Source: Limimaricola variabilis
GTDB lineage: Bacteria > Pseudomonadota > Alphaproteobacteria > Rhodobacterales > Rhodobacteraceae
NCBI RefSeq assembly: GCF_014195545.1
Contig: NZ_JACIBX010000006.1
Span: 62,001-126,000 of the forward strand
DNA length: 64,000 nt
Direction of reading: 5' to 3'
The position numbers and the translations under genes were made by a program. The notes under the pieces are model-generated. The model saw only the letters and a list, made by a program, of their open reading frames with translations. It ran no database searches and was not told the DNA's origin. This document shows positions 1-10,903 of this stretch, piece after piece. Each line of letters opens with the position of its first letter. The first letter of the stretch is position 1.

Positions 1-1100
<1,100 letters not shown>

Positions 1101-1101
<1 letters not shown>

Positions 1102-2264
1102 CAGCGCACCTTCGCCATCAGCTCGCGCCCGATCAGCATGCGGCGGATCTCGGAGGTGCCGGCGCCGATCTCCATCAGCTTGGCGTCGCGGAAGATCCGG
1201 CTCACCGCGCTTTCATTCATGAAGCCGGTGCCGCCCATCGCCTGCACCGCCTGATGCGCGACCACCATCGCCTCTTCGGAGGCATAGAGCACGCAGGCAG
1301 CGGCGTCGGCACGGGTCACGCGGCCCTCGTCGCAGGCGCGGGCCACGGCATAGACATAGGCGCGGGCCGAGCCGAGCTTGGTGTAGATGTCGGCGATCTT
1401 GCCCTGCATCAGCTGGAAATCCCCGATCGGCTTGCCGAACTGCTTGCGCTCGGCAAGGTAGGGCATGATCTCGTCGAGGCAGGCGGCCATGATGCCGGTG
1501 CCGATGCCCGACAGCACAACGCGCTCGTAGTCGAGGCCCGACATCAGCACGCGCACGCCGCCGCCGACCTGGCCCAGAACGTTCTCGTCGGGCACTTCCA
1601 CATTCTCGAACACCAGCTCGGCGGTGTTGGAGCCGCGCATGCCGAGCTTGTCGAAATGCTCGGAGGTCGAGAAGCCCTTCATGCCGCGTTCGATGATGAA
1701 GGCGGTGATGCCCTTGGAGCCCGCCTCGGGGTCGGTCTTGGCATAGACGACCAGCGTCTCGGCATCGGGGCCGTTGGTGATCCAGTACTTGGTGCCGTTG
1801 AGCCGATAGCCGCCGTCGATGCGATCGGCGCGCAGGCTCATCGACACCACGTCGGAGCCCGCACCCGCCTCGGACATGGCCAGCGCGCCGACATGCTCGC
1901 CCGAAACCAGCTTGGGCAGGTACTTCTGCTTCTGCGCCTCGTTGCCGTTCAGCACGATCTGGTTGACGCAGAGGTTGGAATGCGCGCCGTAGCTCAGCGC
2001 GACACTGGCCGAGGCGCGGGCGATCTCCTCGACCGCGACGACATGGGCCAGGTAGCCCATGTTCGCGCCGCCATACTCCTCGGGAACGGTGATGCCCAGA
2101 AGTCCGATATCGCCCATCTCGCGCCACAGGTCGGCGGGAAACAGGTTGGATGCGTCGATCTCGGCGGCCCGGGGCTTCACCCGCTCCTGCGCCCAGCGAT
2201 GCACCGTCTCGCGCAGGCTGTCGCCGTCTTCACCCAGATCGAACCTCATCGCGTGATCGAACAT
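1101..2264 (-). CDS. ivd: Isovaleryl-CoA dehydrogenase
   Basis: This is a 387-residue FAD-dependent acyl-CoA dehydrogenase that oxidises isovaleryl-CoA to 3-methylcrotonyl-CoA, the step before the carboxylase encoded just downstream. Family blocks include [31 protein letters not shown], and the C-terminal [11 protein letters not shown] and [14 protein letters not shown]. The glutamate in GLDYERVV (about residue 247) is at the position of the catalytic base that is specific to isovaleryl-CoA dehydrogenases, which separates it from short-chain enzymes with the base near residue 370. I chose the MFDHAM start because GGAGG lies just upstream; an in-frame codon 14 residues earlier has no such site. 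It follows the ferredoxin oxidoreductase gene after 10 bases, so the three genes are probably one transcript. Confidence 0.93.
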
Positions 2265-2274
2265 CTCTACCTCC

Positions 2275-5200
2275 CTATTCCGCCGCGACTTGTTGCGGCG
2301 TGTCATTCATGATCGCGGCGCGCAGCGCGTCGCGCATCGGCGCCGCCTGCTCCATCGCCGCGAGTTTCACCGGCCCGAAGCCACGGATCTGGTCCGGCAG
2401 CTCCAGAAGCTTGAGGATCTCAGCGTCGCGCCCTTCTCCCAATCGCGCGAGCGCCAGATCCATGTCCTCCTCGTAGGCGCGGATCAGCGCCCTCTCGCGC
2501 CTACGCTCTTCGGTACGGCCAAAGACGTCAAGCGCCGTGCCGCGTAACCGCTTGCCCTGCGCCAGAAAACCGAACGCCTTGAGGATCCACGGCCCGAACT
2601 CGCGCTTCTTCGGCCGACCCTCGGCATCCACGCCGGGCAACATCGGCGGCGCGAGGTTGAAGGCGATCTTGTAGTCGCCGTCGAACTGCTTCCTGAGGTT
2701 TTCGGAGAACTCGGGCCGGGTGAAGAGCCGCGCCACCTCGTACTCGTCCTTGTAGGCGAGCAGCTTGGCGTAGTTCTGCGCCACCGCGCGGGCGATCTTG
2801 TCGGCCTGCGCATGGCCCTCCACCCCCGCGCGGACCTGCGCCACGCGGTCGGTGTAGCGCCGTGCCAGCTTCGCGTCCTGGTAATCGGTCAGGTGGCCGG
2901 TGCGATGCGCCACGAGCTGGTCGAGCGACATCTGCGCCTGCGGCAGATGCGGCGGCTCATCGGTCTCGCCCATCTCGCGGATCACCCGCGCCGGGTCCGC
3001 CGCCATGACGCGGCCCCAGTCGAAGGCATCGAGGTTGGACTGCACCGCCACGCCGTTGAGGCGCACGGCCTCGGCAATCGCCTCGCGACCCACCGGGATG
3101 AAGCCCTGCTGCCAGGCATAGCCCAGCATCATGATGTTGACCGCGATCTCGTCGCCGCACAGCTCGCGCGCGACATGGGCAAAATCGTGGAAGTGCTCCG
3201 AGGAGCGCACCGTCTTCTCCACCGCGCGCATGACGCCCGCCGAGCGGAAGTCGAAGTCGCGCTGGCGCACGAAGTCGGAGGTGGGCGATAGCTTGGTGCT
3301 CATCACTGCATGGGTCCGCTCCGCGTCGCATAGCGTGATGCCGTCCTTCGACGCGGCCACGACGCTGTCCGCGGCGAGCAGCAGGTCGGCGGTGCCGGTC
3401 GCGATACGCGGCGCCGTCGCGGGACGTTCATGCGTCGAGATGCGGATATGGCTCAGCACCGCCCCGCCCTTCTGCGCGAGACCGGCCATGTCGAGGATCA
3501 TCGGCGACAGACCCTCCATATGCGCCGCCACGCCCAGAAGCGCACCGATGGTCAGCACGCCGGTGCCGCCGACGCCGGTGACGGCGATGTTCCACGGGCG
3601 GGTAATTTCGGGCAGCGTCGGCTCGGGCAGGCCCGAGACGTCGGGGCCGTCGGCGGCCGGGCGCTTGTGCAGCTTGCCGCCGCGCACGGTGACGAAACTG
3701 GGGCAGAAGCCCTTGAGGCAGGAGAAGTCCTTGTTGCAGGCCGACTGGTTGATCTGGCGCTTGCGGCCCAGCTCGGTTTCCAGCGGCTCGACCGCGATGC
3801 AGTTCGACTGCACCGAGCAATCGCCGCAGCCTTCGCAGACCGCCGGATCGATATGCACGCGCATGTCCGGGTCCAGGGCCTTGCCGCGCTTGCGGCGACG
3901 ACGCAGTTCGGCGGCGCAGGTCTGGACATAGACCATGACCGTGACGCCCTCGATCTCGCGCAGCTCCTTCATCACCGCGTCGACATCGTCGCGGTGGCGG
4001 ATCTCCGTGCCGGGGGCGAGGTCGACGCGGTCGTAATTCTCGGGATGGTCCGAGAGCAGCACGATCTTGGCCACGTTCTCATGCGCGACCTGGTGCGTCA
4101 CCTGCTCAGGCGAAAGCGGGCCGTCGACCTTCTGGCCGCCGGTCATGGCGACGGCGTCGTTGTAGAGGATCTTGTAGGTGATATTGGCCTTTGCCGCGAC
4201 CGACTGGCGGATCGCGAGATGGCCCGAATGGAAGAAGGTGCCGTCGCCGAGGTTCACGAAGCGGTGCTTCTCGTCGGTGAACAGGCCGATCGAAGTCCAG
4301 GGCACCCCTTCGGCGCCCATATGGGTGAAGGTCTCGGTATTCCGGTCCATCCACTGCACCATGTAGTGACAGCCGATCCCGGCCATCGCCTTGGAGCCTT
4401 CGGGCACCTTGGTCGAGGTGTTGTGCGGACAGCCCGGGCAGTAATGCGGCAGCCGGGTGATCGGCGCCTCATGCGCGGCACCGCGCGCATGGCCCGCCTC
4501 GAGCCGGCGCAGCTCGGCCTCGATGCGGTCGTGCAGCCCCTCGGGCAGGTCGATATGCAAGAGCCGGTCAGCGATGGCGCGGCCGACCGAACCCACGGTG
4601 AGGCCTTGGCTCAGCGACAGGAAGGGCCGGTCCTTCTCGTCATGCTTGCCGATGATGCGGGGCCGCACGTCGGCGCGCCAGTTGAAGAGCTGCTGCTTGA
4701 TCTGGTTCTCGATGATCTCGCGGCGCTCCTCGACGATCAGCACCTCATCGAGGCCTTCGGAGAAGTGCCGGATGCCCTCGGGCTCCAGCGGCCAGGGCAT
4801 GCGCACCTTGTAGAGACGCAGGCCGATCGCCTTCCATTCCTCCGGCCCCAGCCCCATCTCGGCCAGCGCCTGGCGCACGTCCTCATAGGCCTTGCCGGAA
4901 GCGACGATGCCGAAGCGGGCATCGGGCGTGTCGATCGTCACCTGATCGACGCGGTTGGCGCGGGCAAAGGCCAGCGCGGCGAAACCCTTGTGCTCCTGCA
5001 GCCGCTCGTCCTGCACCAGCGGCGGATCGGGCCAGCGCAGGTTGAGCCCACCCTCGGGCATCTCGAAATCGGTCGGCCGGAGGAACTGCCGCCGCTCCTG
5101 GCCGAGATCGATCACGGTGGAGGTCTCGACCGTCTCGGAGATCACCTTGAAGCCGACCCAGCAGCCCGAATAGCGCGACATGGCGATGCCCAGCAGCCCG

Positions 5201-5742
5201 AGTTCGAGGAACTCGTGCACCGAGCTGGGGTAGAGCATCGGCATCAGCGCCGAGATGAAGGCGTGGTCGGACTGGTGCGGGATCGAGGAGGATTTGCAGG
5301 TATGGTCGTCCCCGGCGATGGCGAGGACGCCGCCCTGCGCCGAGGTACCCGCGGCATTGGCATGCTTGAGCACGTCGCCGGAGCGGTCGACGCCGGGGCC
5401 CTTGCCGTACCACATCCCGAGCACGCCGTCCTTGCGGGCGCCGGGCGACAGGTGCAGCTGCTGGCTGCCCCAGACGGCGGTGGCCGCGAGATCCTCGTTC
5501 ACACCGGGCTGGAACTTGATGTCGAGCGGGTCGAGATGCCTCTTTGCCGCCATCAGCTGCTGGTCGTAGCCGCCCAGCGGTGAGCCGCGATAGCCCGAGA
5601 TGAAGGTGCCGGTGTTCAGCCCCGCGGCGCGGTCGCGCCGCATCTGGGTCATCGGCAGGCGCACCAGCGCCTGGATTCCGGTGATGAAGACATGACCGGT
5701 TTCGGCCGTGTATTTGTCGTCGAGCGACATTAGCGCGGTCAT
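2275..5742 (-). CDS. Indolepyruvate:ferredoxin oxidoreductase, fused alpha/gamma type
   Basis: An 1155-residue single-chain 2-oxoacid:ferredoxin oxidoreductase that oxidatively decarboxylates aryl or branched pyruvates to acyl-CoA. From N to C it shows a pyrimidine-binding domain, a thiamine diphosphate domain with [11 protein letters not shown] (about residue 455) and GDGTFFHSG, an Fe-S region with CEGCGDC and [15 protein letters not shown] (about residues 635-685), and a C-terminal gamma-type domain beginning [15 protein letters not shown] (about residue 721). This is the usual fused form in Proteobacteria. GGGGAGGGG precedes the ATG. Being upstream of ivd and the carboxylase suggests it feeds branched 2-oxoacids or aromatic keto acids into CoA-ester catabolism; which substrate is preferred cannot be read from sequence. 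Confidence 0.9.
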   Translation of the reverse strand: MTALMSLDDKYTAETGHVFITGIQALVRLPMTQMRRDRAAGLNTGTFISGYRGSPLGGYDQQLMAAKRHLDPLDIKFQPGVNEDLAATAVWGSQQLHLSPGARKDGVLGMWYGKGPGVDRSGDVLKHANAAGTSAQGGVLAIAGDDHTCKSSSIPHQSDHAFISALMPMLYPSSVHEFLELGLLGIAMSRYSGCWVGFKVISETVETSTVIDLGQERRQFLRPTDFEMPEGGLNLRWPDPPLVQDERLQEHKGFAALAFARANRVDQVTIDTPDARFGIVASGKAYEDVRQALAEMGLGPEEWKAIGLRLYKVRMPWPLEPEGIRHFSEGLDEVLIVEERREIIENQIKQQLFNWRADVRPRIIGKHDEKDRPFLSLSQGLTVGSVGRAIADRLLHIDLPEGLHDRIEAELRRLEAGHARGAAHEAPITRLPHYCPGCPHNTSTKVPEGSKAMAGIGCHYMVQWMDRNTETFTHMGAEGVPWTSIGLFTDEKHRFVNLGDGTFFHSGHLAIRQSVAAKANITYKILYNDAVAMTGGQKVDGPLSPEQVTHQVAHENVAKIVLLSDHPENYDRVDLAPGTEIRHRDDVDAVMKELREIEGVTVMVYVQTCAAELRRRRKRGKALDPDMRVHIDPAVCEGCGDCSVQSNCIAVEPLETELGRKRQINQSACNKDFSCLKGFCPSFVTVRGGKLHKRPAADGPDVSGLPEPTLPEITRPWNIAVTGVGGTGVLTIGALLGVAAHMEGLSPMILDMAGLAQKGGAVLSHIRISTHERPATAPRIATGTADLLLAADSVVAASKDGITLCDAERTHAVMSTKLSPTSDFVRQRDFDFRSAGVMRAVEKTVRSSEHFHDFAHVARELCGDEIAVNIMMLGYAWQQGFIPVGREAIAEAVRLNGVAVQSNLDAFDWGRVMAADPARVIREMGETDEPPHLPQAQMSLDQLVAHRTGHLTDYQDAKLARRYTDRVAQVRAGVEGHAQADKIARAVAQNYAKLLAYKDEYEVARLFTRPEFSENLRKQFDGDYKIAFNLAPPMLPGVDAEGRPKKREFGPWILKAFGFLAQGKRLRGTALDVFGRTEERRRERALIRAYEEDMDLALARLGEGRDAEILKLLELPDQIRGFGPVKLAAMEQAAPMRDALRAAIMNDTPQQVAAE

Positions 5743-5795
5743 GCGCCCCTCCCCTGGCTTATGACAGGGAAAGTCTAGCGCCGCTTCGGCGAAAC

Positions 5796-5845
5796 ACGGT
5801 CACCGTTTTTTCAAGAGGTTGTGCAAAATGGCGTGACACCGTCAC
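5796..5845. promoter_or_regulatory. Two short palindromes, possible operator for the leucine/ketoacid operon
   Basis: ACGGT-C-ACCGT (5796-5806) and GTGAC-ACC-GTCAC (5833-5845) are perfect inverted repeats 37 bases apart centre to centre, 54 to 103 bases upstream of the operon's first start codon. They share the core GGTCAC/GTGAC(C). Arrangement and position fit a dimeric repressor or activator site, but I cannot name the regulator. Confidence 0.3.
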
Positions 5846-6004
5846 CCAATCAGACGCTCCAAGAGAACCATGTCACCAAGAGGGCCTTGGATCCTCTTTA
5901 GGCATCCTTCGGCGGCATAGATCCTGCCGGTGATCACAGACGCGGCTCGGTGCCTTCCGCTTCAAGCCAAACGGCCTGTTTGATGGAAAAACGGGAAATG
6001 CAGA

Positions 6005-6030
6005 CGCGCGCCGGTTCGGCCCGGCGCGCG
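6005..6030 (-). terminator. putA terminator hairpin
   Basis: A perfect 10-bp stem, CGCGCGCCGG with its complement, encloses a 6-base loop, 15 bases after the putA stop codon. On the minus strand it is followed after about 10 bases by a short T run (CGTTTTTCC). This resembles a factor-independent terminator with a displaced T tract. Confidence 0.55.
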
Positions 6031-6044
6031 CCTCGATTCGTGTC

Positions 6045-9000
6045 TCAGCCGACGCTGGCGAGCAGGCTCGCATTGCCGCCCGCCGCGGTGGTGTCGACGC
6101 AGACATGACGCTCTAGGAAGAGCCGCGACGGCGTGTCTTCCTCGGACAGGAGCGGAATCCGACGACCCTCGCGCCCGGCCAGCGCCGCCCGCACCGGGCG
6201 CAGCGCCTCGGCACCGCCGCGCAACGCCACCGCGTCGAAGCCCATCAGCGTGCCGAGCGCCTCCGCCTCCAGCACCCCGTCGAGGCAGCCTTCACCAGAC
6301 AGCCCCGGCGCCACGCCGACGGCTGCGCATCCGGCGGCCATGGCCGTCTCGATCTGCGCCTGCGCCTCCTCGGCCGATGGGCCGAGACAGAGCACCGTGC
6401 CGCGCGGCACCACCGAAAGGCGGTTCGACTCGCCGGTCGGGCCCGGCAGGGTGACGGTGTCGCGCCGATCCGGGTCCGGCGTGACGACGTCGAGGAGCGC
6501 CTGCACCTTCCTGCTGGGAACCGCGCGACCATTGGCGGCCGGCGAGGCGATCCGCATCGGCTCGGTGAAGCGCGCGACGTAGCGCGGTCCACCGGCCTTG
6601 GGCCCGGTGCCCGAAAGCCCCTCGCCGCCGAAGGGCTGGGAGCCGACGATGGCGCCGATCTGGTTGCGGTTGACGTAGAGGTTGCCGACATGCACCCGCC
6701 GCGTCACCTGCTCGACCCGCTCGTCGATCCGCGTGTGCAACCCGAAGGTCAGCCCGTAGCCGGTGGCGTTGACCGCATCGATCACCTCGTCGATCTCGCC
6801 CGCCTTGAAGGTGGCGACGTGCAGGACCGGGCCGAAGATCTCGCGCTCGAGCTCCTCGATGCCGTTCAACCGGATCAGCGCCGGGCCGACATAGAAGCCG
6901 GTTTCGGGCGTCCCGAGCTGCCACATCAGGCGGCCCTCGGCGCGGGCCTTTTCGATATGCTCGACGATGCCCTTTTCGGCGCGCGCGTCGATCACCGGGC
7001 CGACATCGGTGGAATGCTTCCACGGATCGCCGATCCCCATCTCCTCGGCCGCGCCCTTGAGCATTTCGAGGAAATGCTCGGCGATGTCTTCCTGCAGGTA
7101 GAGCATCCGAAGCGCCGAGCAGCGCTGGCCCGCCGACTGGAAGGCCGAGGCGACGATGTCGCGTACCGCCTGCTCGGGCAGCGCGGTGGAATCGACGATC
7201 ATCGCGTTGAGCCCGCCCGTCTCGGCGATGAGCGGCGCGGTCGGGTCCATGTTGGCGGCCATCGCGCGATCGATGCCGATCGCGGTCTCGGTCGAGCCGG
7301 TGAAGCACACGCCCGCGATGCGCGGGTCGGAGGTAATCGCGGCGCCCACCACCTTGCCCGCACCGGGCAGGAGCTGCAGCGCGTCGCGCGGCACGCCCGC
7401 CTCGTGCAACAGCCGCACGCCCAGCGCTGCGGTGAGCGGCGTCGCCTCGGCCGGCTTCGCCAGCACGGCATTGCCGGCCGCGAGAGCGGCGGCGACCTGG
7501 CCGGTGAAGATCGCCAGCGGGAAGTTCCACGGGCTGATGCAGGCGAAGGTGCCCCGCGCCGGGTCCTTCAGCTCCTCGCCGCGCGCGGCGTAGTAGCGCA
7601 GGAAGTCGACCGCCTCGCGCAGCTCCGCCACGGCATCCTTGGGGGTCTTGCCCGCCTCGCGCGCGGTAAGGGCAAAGAACTCGTGGGCGTTCTCCTCGAA
7701 CAGGTCGGCCGCCTTGCGCAGCGCCGCCCCGCGGGTCGAGGCCGGGGCCTGCCAGCGCCGCGCATGGGCGATTGCCGTTTCGACATCAGCTTCCGAGGCC
7801 ATCATCACCTCGCCCACCACGTCCGACGGGTCGGCCGGGTTGGTGACGGGGATGGTCTCGCCGCCCTCGGGCGCCTCCTCGGTGGCGAGGATCGGCTCGG
7901 AGCGCCACTTGGTGTCGCGGAATGCCGCGCGACCGGCGTCGAACTCGGCCAGCGCGTCTACCGCCGTCAGGTCCCAGCCGCGCGAGTTCTCGCGCTCGGG
8001 CTGGAACAGGGCGCGCGGATCGCGCAGCTCCTTCGGGCGCGGCCCGCCCAGCTTTTCGAACGGATCGGCGGCGACCACCTCGGCGGGCACGTTCTCGTCG
8101 ACGATCTGGTTGACGAAGGAGGAGTTGGCGCCGTTCTCGAGCAGGCGGCGCACCAGATAGGCCAGCAGGTCGCGATGCGCGCCGACGGGGGCGTAGATCC
8201 GCAGCCGGGTGCCCGCCTCCATCTGCTTGTCATGCAGCGCCTCGCCCATGCCGTGCAGGCGCTGGAACTCGAAATCCCGGCGCTCGCCCGCCATCTCCAT
8301 CACGGCGGCGACGGAATGGGCGTTGTGGGTGGCGAACTGCGGATAGATCCGGTCGGTCATGCCCAGCAGACGGTGCGCGCAGGACAGCCAGGCCACGTCG
8401 GTCGCGGCCTTCTCGGTGAAGACCGGGAAATCCTCCAGCCCCTCGACCTGTGCCCGCTTGATCTCGGTGTCCCAATAGGCGCCCTTCACGAGCCGCACCA
8501 TGATCTTGCGGTCGAGCTTCTCGGAAAGCGCGTAGAGCCAGTCGAGTACGCCGCCGACGCGGCGGCCATAGGCCTGCACCACGACGCCGAAGCCGTCCCA
8601 ACCGGCCAGCTCGGGGTCGGACAGCACCGCCTCGATGATGTCGAGCGACAGGTCGAGGCGATCGGCCTCCTCGGCGTCGACATTGAGGCCCATGTTCCCC
8701 GCCTTGGCGGCGCGGGCGAGCTTGGCCAGCCGCGGTACCAGCTCCTCCATGACCCGCTCGCGCTGGGCCTCCTCGTAGCGCGGGTGCAGCGCCGAAAGCT
8801 TGACCGAGATGCCGGGATTGTCGCGGATGTCCTTCGACGTCGCTTCCCGCGAGATCCGGGCGATGGCGGTCTCGTAGCTTCGCATGAAGCCGGCGGCATC
8901 CTTGGCCGTCAGCGCCGCTTCGCCCAGCATGTCGTAGGAATAGGTGACGCCCTTCCTGGCCGGACCCTGGCTGCGCTTGATCGCCTCGTCGATGTCGCGG

Positions 9001-9518
9001 CCGAGCACGAAGGTCTTGCCCATCTCACGCATCGCGGCATGGGTCGCGGCACGGATCACCGGCTCGCCCAGACGCTTGATGGCGCGGCGCAGCACGAGGC
9101 CCAGCCCATCGCCCTTCTCGTCGAGCACCTTGCCGGTCAGCATCAGCGCCCAGGTCGAGGCATTGACCAGCGGCGAGGCGGCACGGCCGAGATGGGCGCT
9201 CCAGTCGGAGGGCGTGATCTTGTCGTCGATCAGCGCGTCGATGGTCTTGGAGTCCGGCACGCGCAGCAGCGCCTCGGCAAGGCACATCAGCGCGATGCCC
9301 TCGCGGGTCGAAAGCCCGTATTCCGCGAGGAAGGCCTCCATGATCCCGGGGCGGGTGTCGGTGCGGATCGCGCGCACCAGCGCGGCGCCGCGCCGGGTGG
9401 CCGCGGCGCGGGTTTCGGGCGTGATCGGGTCGCGCGCCATCAGATCCGCGAGCACCTCCGCTTCGTCGCGTCGATGATCGGCACGGATGCGCTGGCGCAG
9501 ATCGTCAAGCTCGCTCAT
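6045..9518 (-). CDS. putA: Bifunctional proline dehydrogenase / L-glutamate gamma-semialdehyde dehydrogenase PutA
   Basis: A 1157-residue two-enzyme protein that converts proline to glutamate. The N-terminal FAD proline dehydrogenase barrel includes SVKLSALHPRYE, MVRLVKGAYWDTEI (about residue 343) and FATHNAHSV. The second half is an aldehyde dehydrogenase with SPWNFPLAIFTGQ, ETGGLNAMIVDS and the catalytic cysteine at about residue 800 in AGQRCSALR. It has no N-terminal ribbon-helix-helix DNA-binding domain, so it is the short non-repressor type, consistent with a separate PutR next door. I chose MSELDDL because AGGGGA precedes it; in-frame codons further upstream lie in the operator region. 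Both products act at the inner face of the membrane, passing electrons to quinone and NAD. Confidence 0.96.
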   Translation of the reverse strand: MSELDDLRQRIRADHRRDEAEVLADLMARDPITPETRAAATRRGAALVRAIRTDTRPGIMEAFLAEYGLSTREGIALMCLAEALLRVPDSKTIDALIDDKITPSDWSAHLGRAASPLVNASTWALMLTGKVLDEKGDGLGLVLRRAIKRLGEPVIRAATHAAMREMGKTFVLGRDIDEAIKRSQGPARKGVTYSYDMLGEAALTAKDAAGFMRSYETAIARISREATSKDIRDNPGISVKLSALHPRYEEAQRERVMEELVPRLAKLARAAKAGNMGLNVDAEEADRLDLSLDIIEAVLSDPELAGWDGFGVVVQAYGRRVGGVLDWLYALSEKLDRKIMVRLVKGAYWDTEIKRAQVEGLEDFPVFTEKAATDVAWLSCAHRLLGMTDRIYPQFATHNAHSVAAVMEMAGERRDFEFQRLHGMGEALHDKQMEAGTRLRIYAPVGAHRDLLAYLVRRLLENGANSSFVNQIVDENVPAEVVAADPFEKLGGPRPKELRDPRALFQPERENSRGWDLTAVDALAEFDAGRAAFRDTKWRSEPILATEEAPEGGETIPVTNPADPSDVVGEVMMASEADVETAIAHARRWQAPASTRGAALRKAADLFEENAHEFFALTAREAGKTPKDAVAELREAVDFLRYYAARGEELKDPARGTFACISPWNFPLAIFTGQVAAALAAGNAVLAKPAEATPLTAALGVRLLHEAGVPRDALQLLPGAGKVVGAAITSDPRIAGVCFTGSTETAIGIDRAMAANMDPTAPLIAETGGLNAMIVDSTALPEQAVRDIVASAFQSAGQRCSALRMLYLQEDIAEHFLEMLKGAAEEMGIGDPWKHSTDVGPVIDARAEKGIVEHIEKARAEGRLMWQLGTPETGFYVGPALIRLNGIEELEREIFGPVLHVATFKAGEIDEVIDAVNATGYGLTFGLHTRIDERVEQVTRRVHVGNLYVNRNQIGAIVGSQPFGGEGLSGTGPKAGGPRYVARFTEPMRIASPAANGRAVPSRKVQALLDVVTPDPDRRDTVTLPGPTGESNRLSVVPRGTVLCLGPSAEEAQAQIETAMAAGCAAVGVAPGLSGEGCLDGVLEAEALGTLMGFDAVALRGGAEALRPVRAALAGREGRRIPLLSEEDTPSRLFLERHVCVDTTAAGGNASLLASVG

Positions 9519-9569
9519 GGGCGGTCCCCTCTTGTGCATGTGTCCTCTCCATCCTATTCCTGAACAGCT

Positions 9570-9607
9570 AAGGCGCGTTTCCCGAAGATCGACGGAAAAC
9601 GCGCCTT
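9570..9607. promoter_or_regulatory. Inverted repeat between putA and putR, probable PutR operator
   Basis: AAGGCGCGTTTCC (9570-9582) is mirrored by GGAAAACGCGCCTT (9594-9607) with an 11-base centre; the arms differ by one inserted A. It sits 51 bases from the putA start and 35 from the putR start. Lrp-family PutR proteins activate putA and repress themselves from the shared intergenic region, so this is the obvious candidate site; binding is inferred. Confidence 0.6.
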
Positions 9608-9642
9608 TTGCGCTGATTTCCTCTACTTTTGCGGGACGAACG

Positions 9643-10113
9643 ATGAGCAATTCCGACACCGGCAGCCATCTCGACCGCACCGACTACCGCATACTCGCCG
9701 AATTGGCAGCAAATGCTCGGCTTCCGGTCACCGAACTGGCCGCGCGGGTCGGCCTGTCGAAATCACCCTGCCAGGTGCGGCTGAAACGGCTGCAGGAAAA
9801 GGGCGTGATTCGCGGCTTTAGAACGGTGATCGATCCCGCCAAGCTCGGCCTCGACCACGTGGCCTTCGTCGAGGTGCGGCTCATGGACACCACCGAGAAA
9901 TCGCTCGCCGCCTTCAACGCGGCGGTCCGGATGATCACCGAGGTCGAACAGTGCCACCTGATCGCCGGCAGCTTCGACTACCTGCTCAAGGTCCGCACCC
10001 GCGACATCCGCAGCTACCGCGAGGTACTGGGCAGCAAGATCTCGGCGCTGCCCGGGGTGGCGGGCACCTCCACCTATGTCTCGATGCAGCCGATCATCGA
10101 CGACACGATGTGA
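9643..10113 (+). CDS. putR: Lrp/AsnC-family transcriptional regulator, probable PutR
   Basis: A 156-residue Lrp/AsnC regulator with an N-terminal winged helix (RTDYRILAELAANARLP, then the recognition helix region VGLSKSPCQVRLKRL) and a C-terminal RAM/ligand domain ending in the usual VSMQPIIDD-type strand. Divergent placement from putA with a shared 124-base gap matches PutR of other alphaproteobacteria, which senses proline and switches on putA. The MSNSDT start was taken because upstream in-frame codons overlap the operator. No other target is visible nearby. Confidence 0.88.
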   Translation: MSNSDTGSHLDRTDYRILAELAANARLPVTELAARVGLSKSPCQVRLKRLQEKGVIRGFRTVIDPAKLGLDHVAFVEVRLMDTTEKSLAAFNAAVRMITEVEQCHLIAGSFDYLLKVRTRDIRSYREVLGSKISALPGVAGTSTYVSMQPIIDDTM

Positions 10114-10202
10114 TCGCTCACCATCGCGTCATCGCGGCGCCGCGTGATGGACGCCCGGAGCGGCAGACGCGATGATATGCCGTCTTCAGGAAAGCCCCTC
10201 GC

Positions 10203-10811
10203 ATGCTCGACTCCGCTGCCCGCCGCCTGATCGATCCCGCATTGAACAGGGCAGGCCGGCGTCTCGCGGCGCTGGGTGCCACGGCCGACGCGGTGACGCT
10301 GGCCGGGCTCGCGCTCGGTCTTCTGGCAGCGGCGCTGATTGCGCTGGGGGCGCCGGGCTGGGCGCTGTTGCCGCTTCTCGCGTCGCGCGTGGCCGACGGG
10401 CTCGACGGGGCGGTGGCGCGGGCCACGCGGCGTAGCGACTGGGGTGGCTATCTCGACATCGCCTGTGACTTCGCCTTCTACGGCGCGGTGCCGCTCGGCT
10501 TTGTCCTGGCAGATCCGGAGGCGAACGGCCTGGCGGGGGCGTTCCTACTCGCGGCCTTCTACTTCAACGGCACGACGTTCCTGGGCTACGCGATCCTCGC
10601 CGAAAAGCGGGGCATGCAGACCCGCGCGCAGGGCATCAAGTCGCTCTACTTCTCGAACGGCTTGCTTGAAGGCACCGAGACGATCGCCTTCTTCGTGCTG
10701 ATCTGCCTGTTTCCCGGCGGTTTTCCGCCACTTGCGGCAATATTTGCCCCTTTGTGTTACATCAGCGGCACAGTTCGGATTATTGGAGCAAGAGCCCTGT
10801 TCCGGACGTGA
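10203..10811 (+). CDS. CDP-alcohol phosphatidyltransferase family membrane protein
   Basis: A 202-residue membrane enzyme with about five or six hydrophobic segments. The family signature is present as DGAVAR, then a glycine, then DIACD, with the two metal-binding aspartates spaced by three residues. The gap between the arginine and glycine is seven residues, one fewer than the usual eight, a small deviation. Members join a CDP-alcohol (CDP-diacylglycerol or similar) to an alcohol acceptor in phospholipid synthesis; the acceptor cannot be told from sequence. It lies alone, 92 bases before the sugar transferase. It is shorter than phosphatidylcholine synthase, and is best left as family level. 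Confidence 0.8.
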   Translation: MLDSAARRLIDPALNRAGRRLAALGATADAVTLAGLALGLLAAALIALGAPGWALLPLLASRVADGLDGAVARATRRSDWGGYLDIACDFAFYGAVPLGFVLADPEANGLAGAFLLAAFYFNGTTFLGYAILAEKRGMQTRAQGIKSLYFSNGLLEGTETIAFFVLICLFPGGFPPLAAIFAPLCYISGTVRIIGARALFRT

Positions 10812-10903
10812 GATTAAACTGGCACCGGTAGGATGGACCTTCAGTCGAAGGGCTCCGTGGCGGAATCGCCCCGGGACCAGTGATCTTTGAGGAGCGCCGA
10901 ACT

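Larger units (their letters stand above)
5743..6044. other. Intergenic region upstream of the oxidoreductase operon
   Basis: About 300 bases lie between the start of the ferredoxin oxidoreductase gene and the end of putA. I see no convincing gene. It holds two short perfect palindromes near the oxidoreductase start (5796-5806 and 5833-5845) and the putA terminator hairpin at the right end. Both neighbours run leftward, so the region carries the leftward promoter of the oxidoreductase operon. Confidence 0.6.

Noticed and set aside
6690-9563. Long open frame (about 957 codons) opposite putA
   Set aside because: It is fully antisense to a clear PutA coding sequence, is His/Arg/Gly-rich with no family motif, and arises from GC-rich codon bias.
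10133-10144. CGCGGCGCCGCG palindrome after putR
   Set aside because: A short perfect palindrome of only C and G in a GC-rich genome, with no T run; it could be chance.
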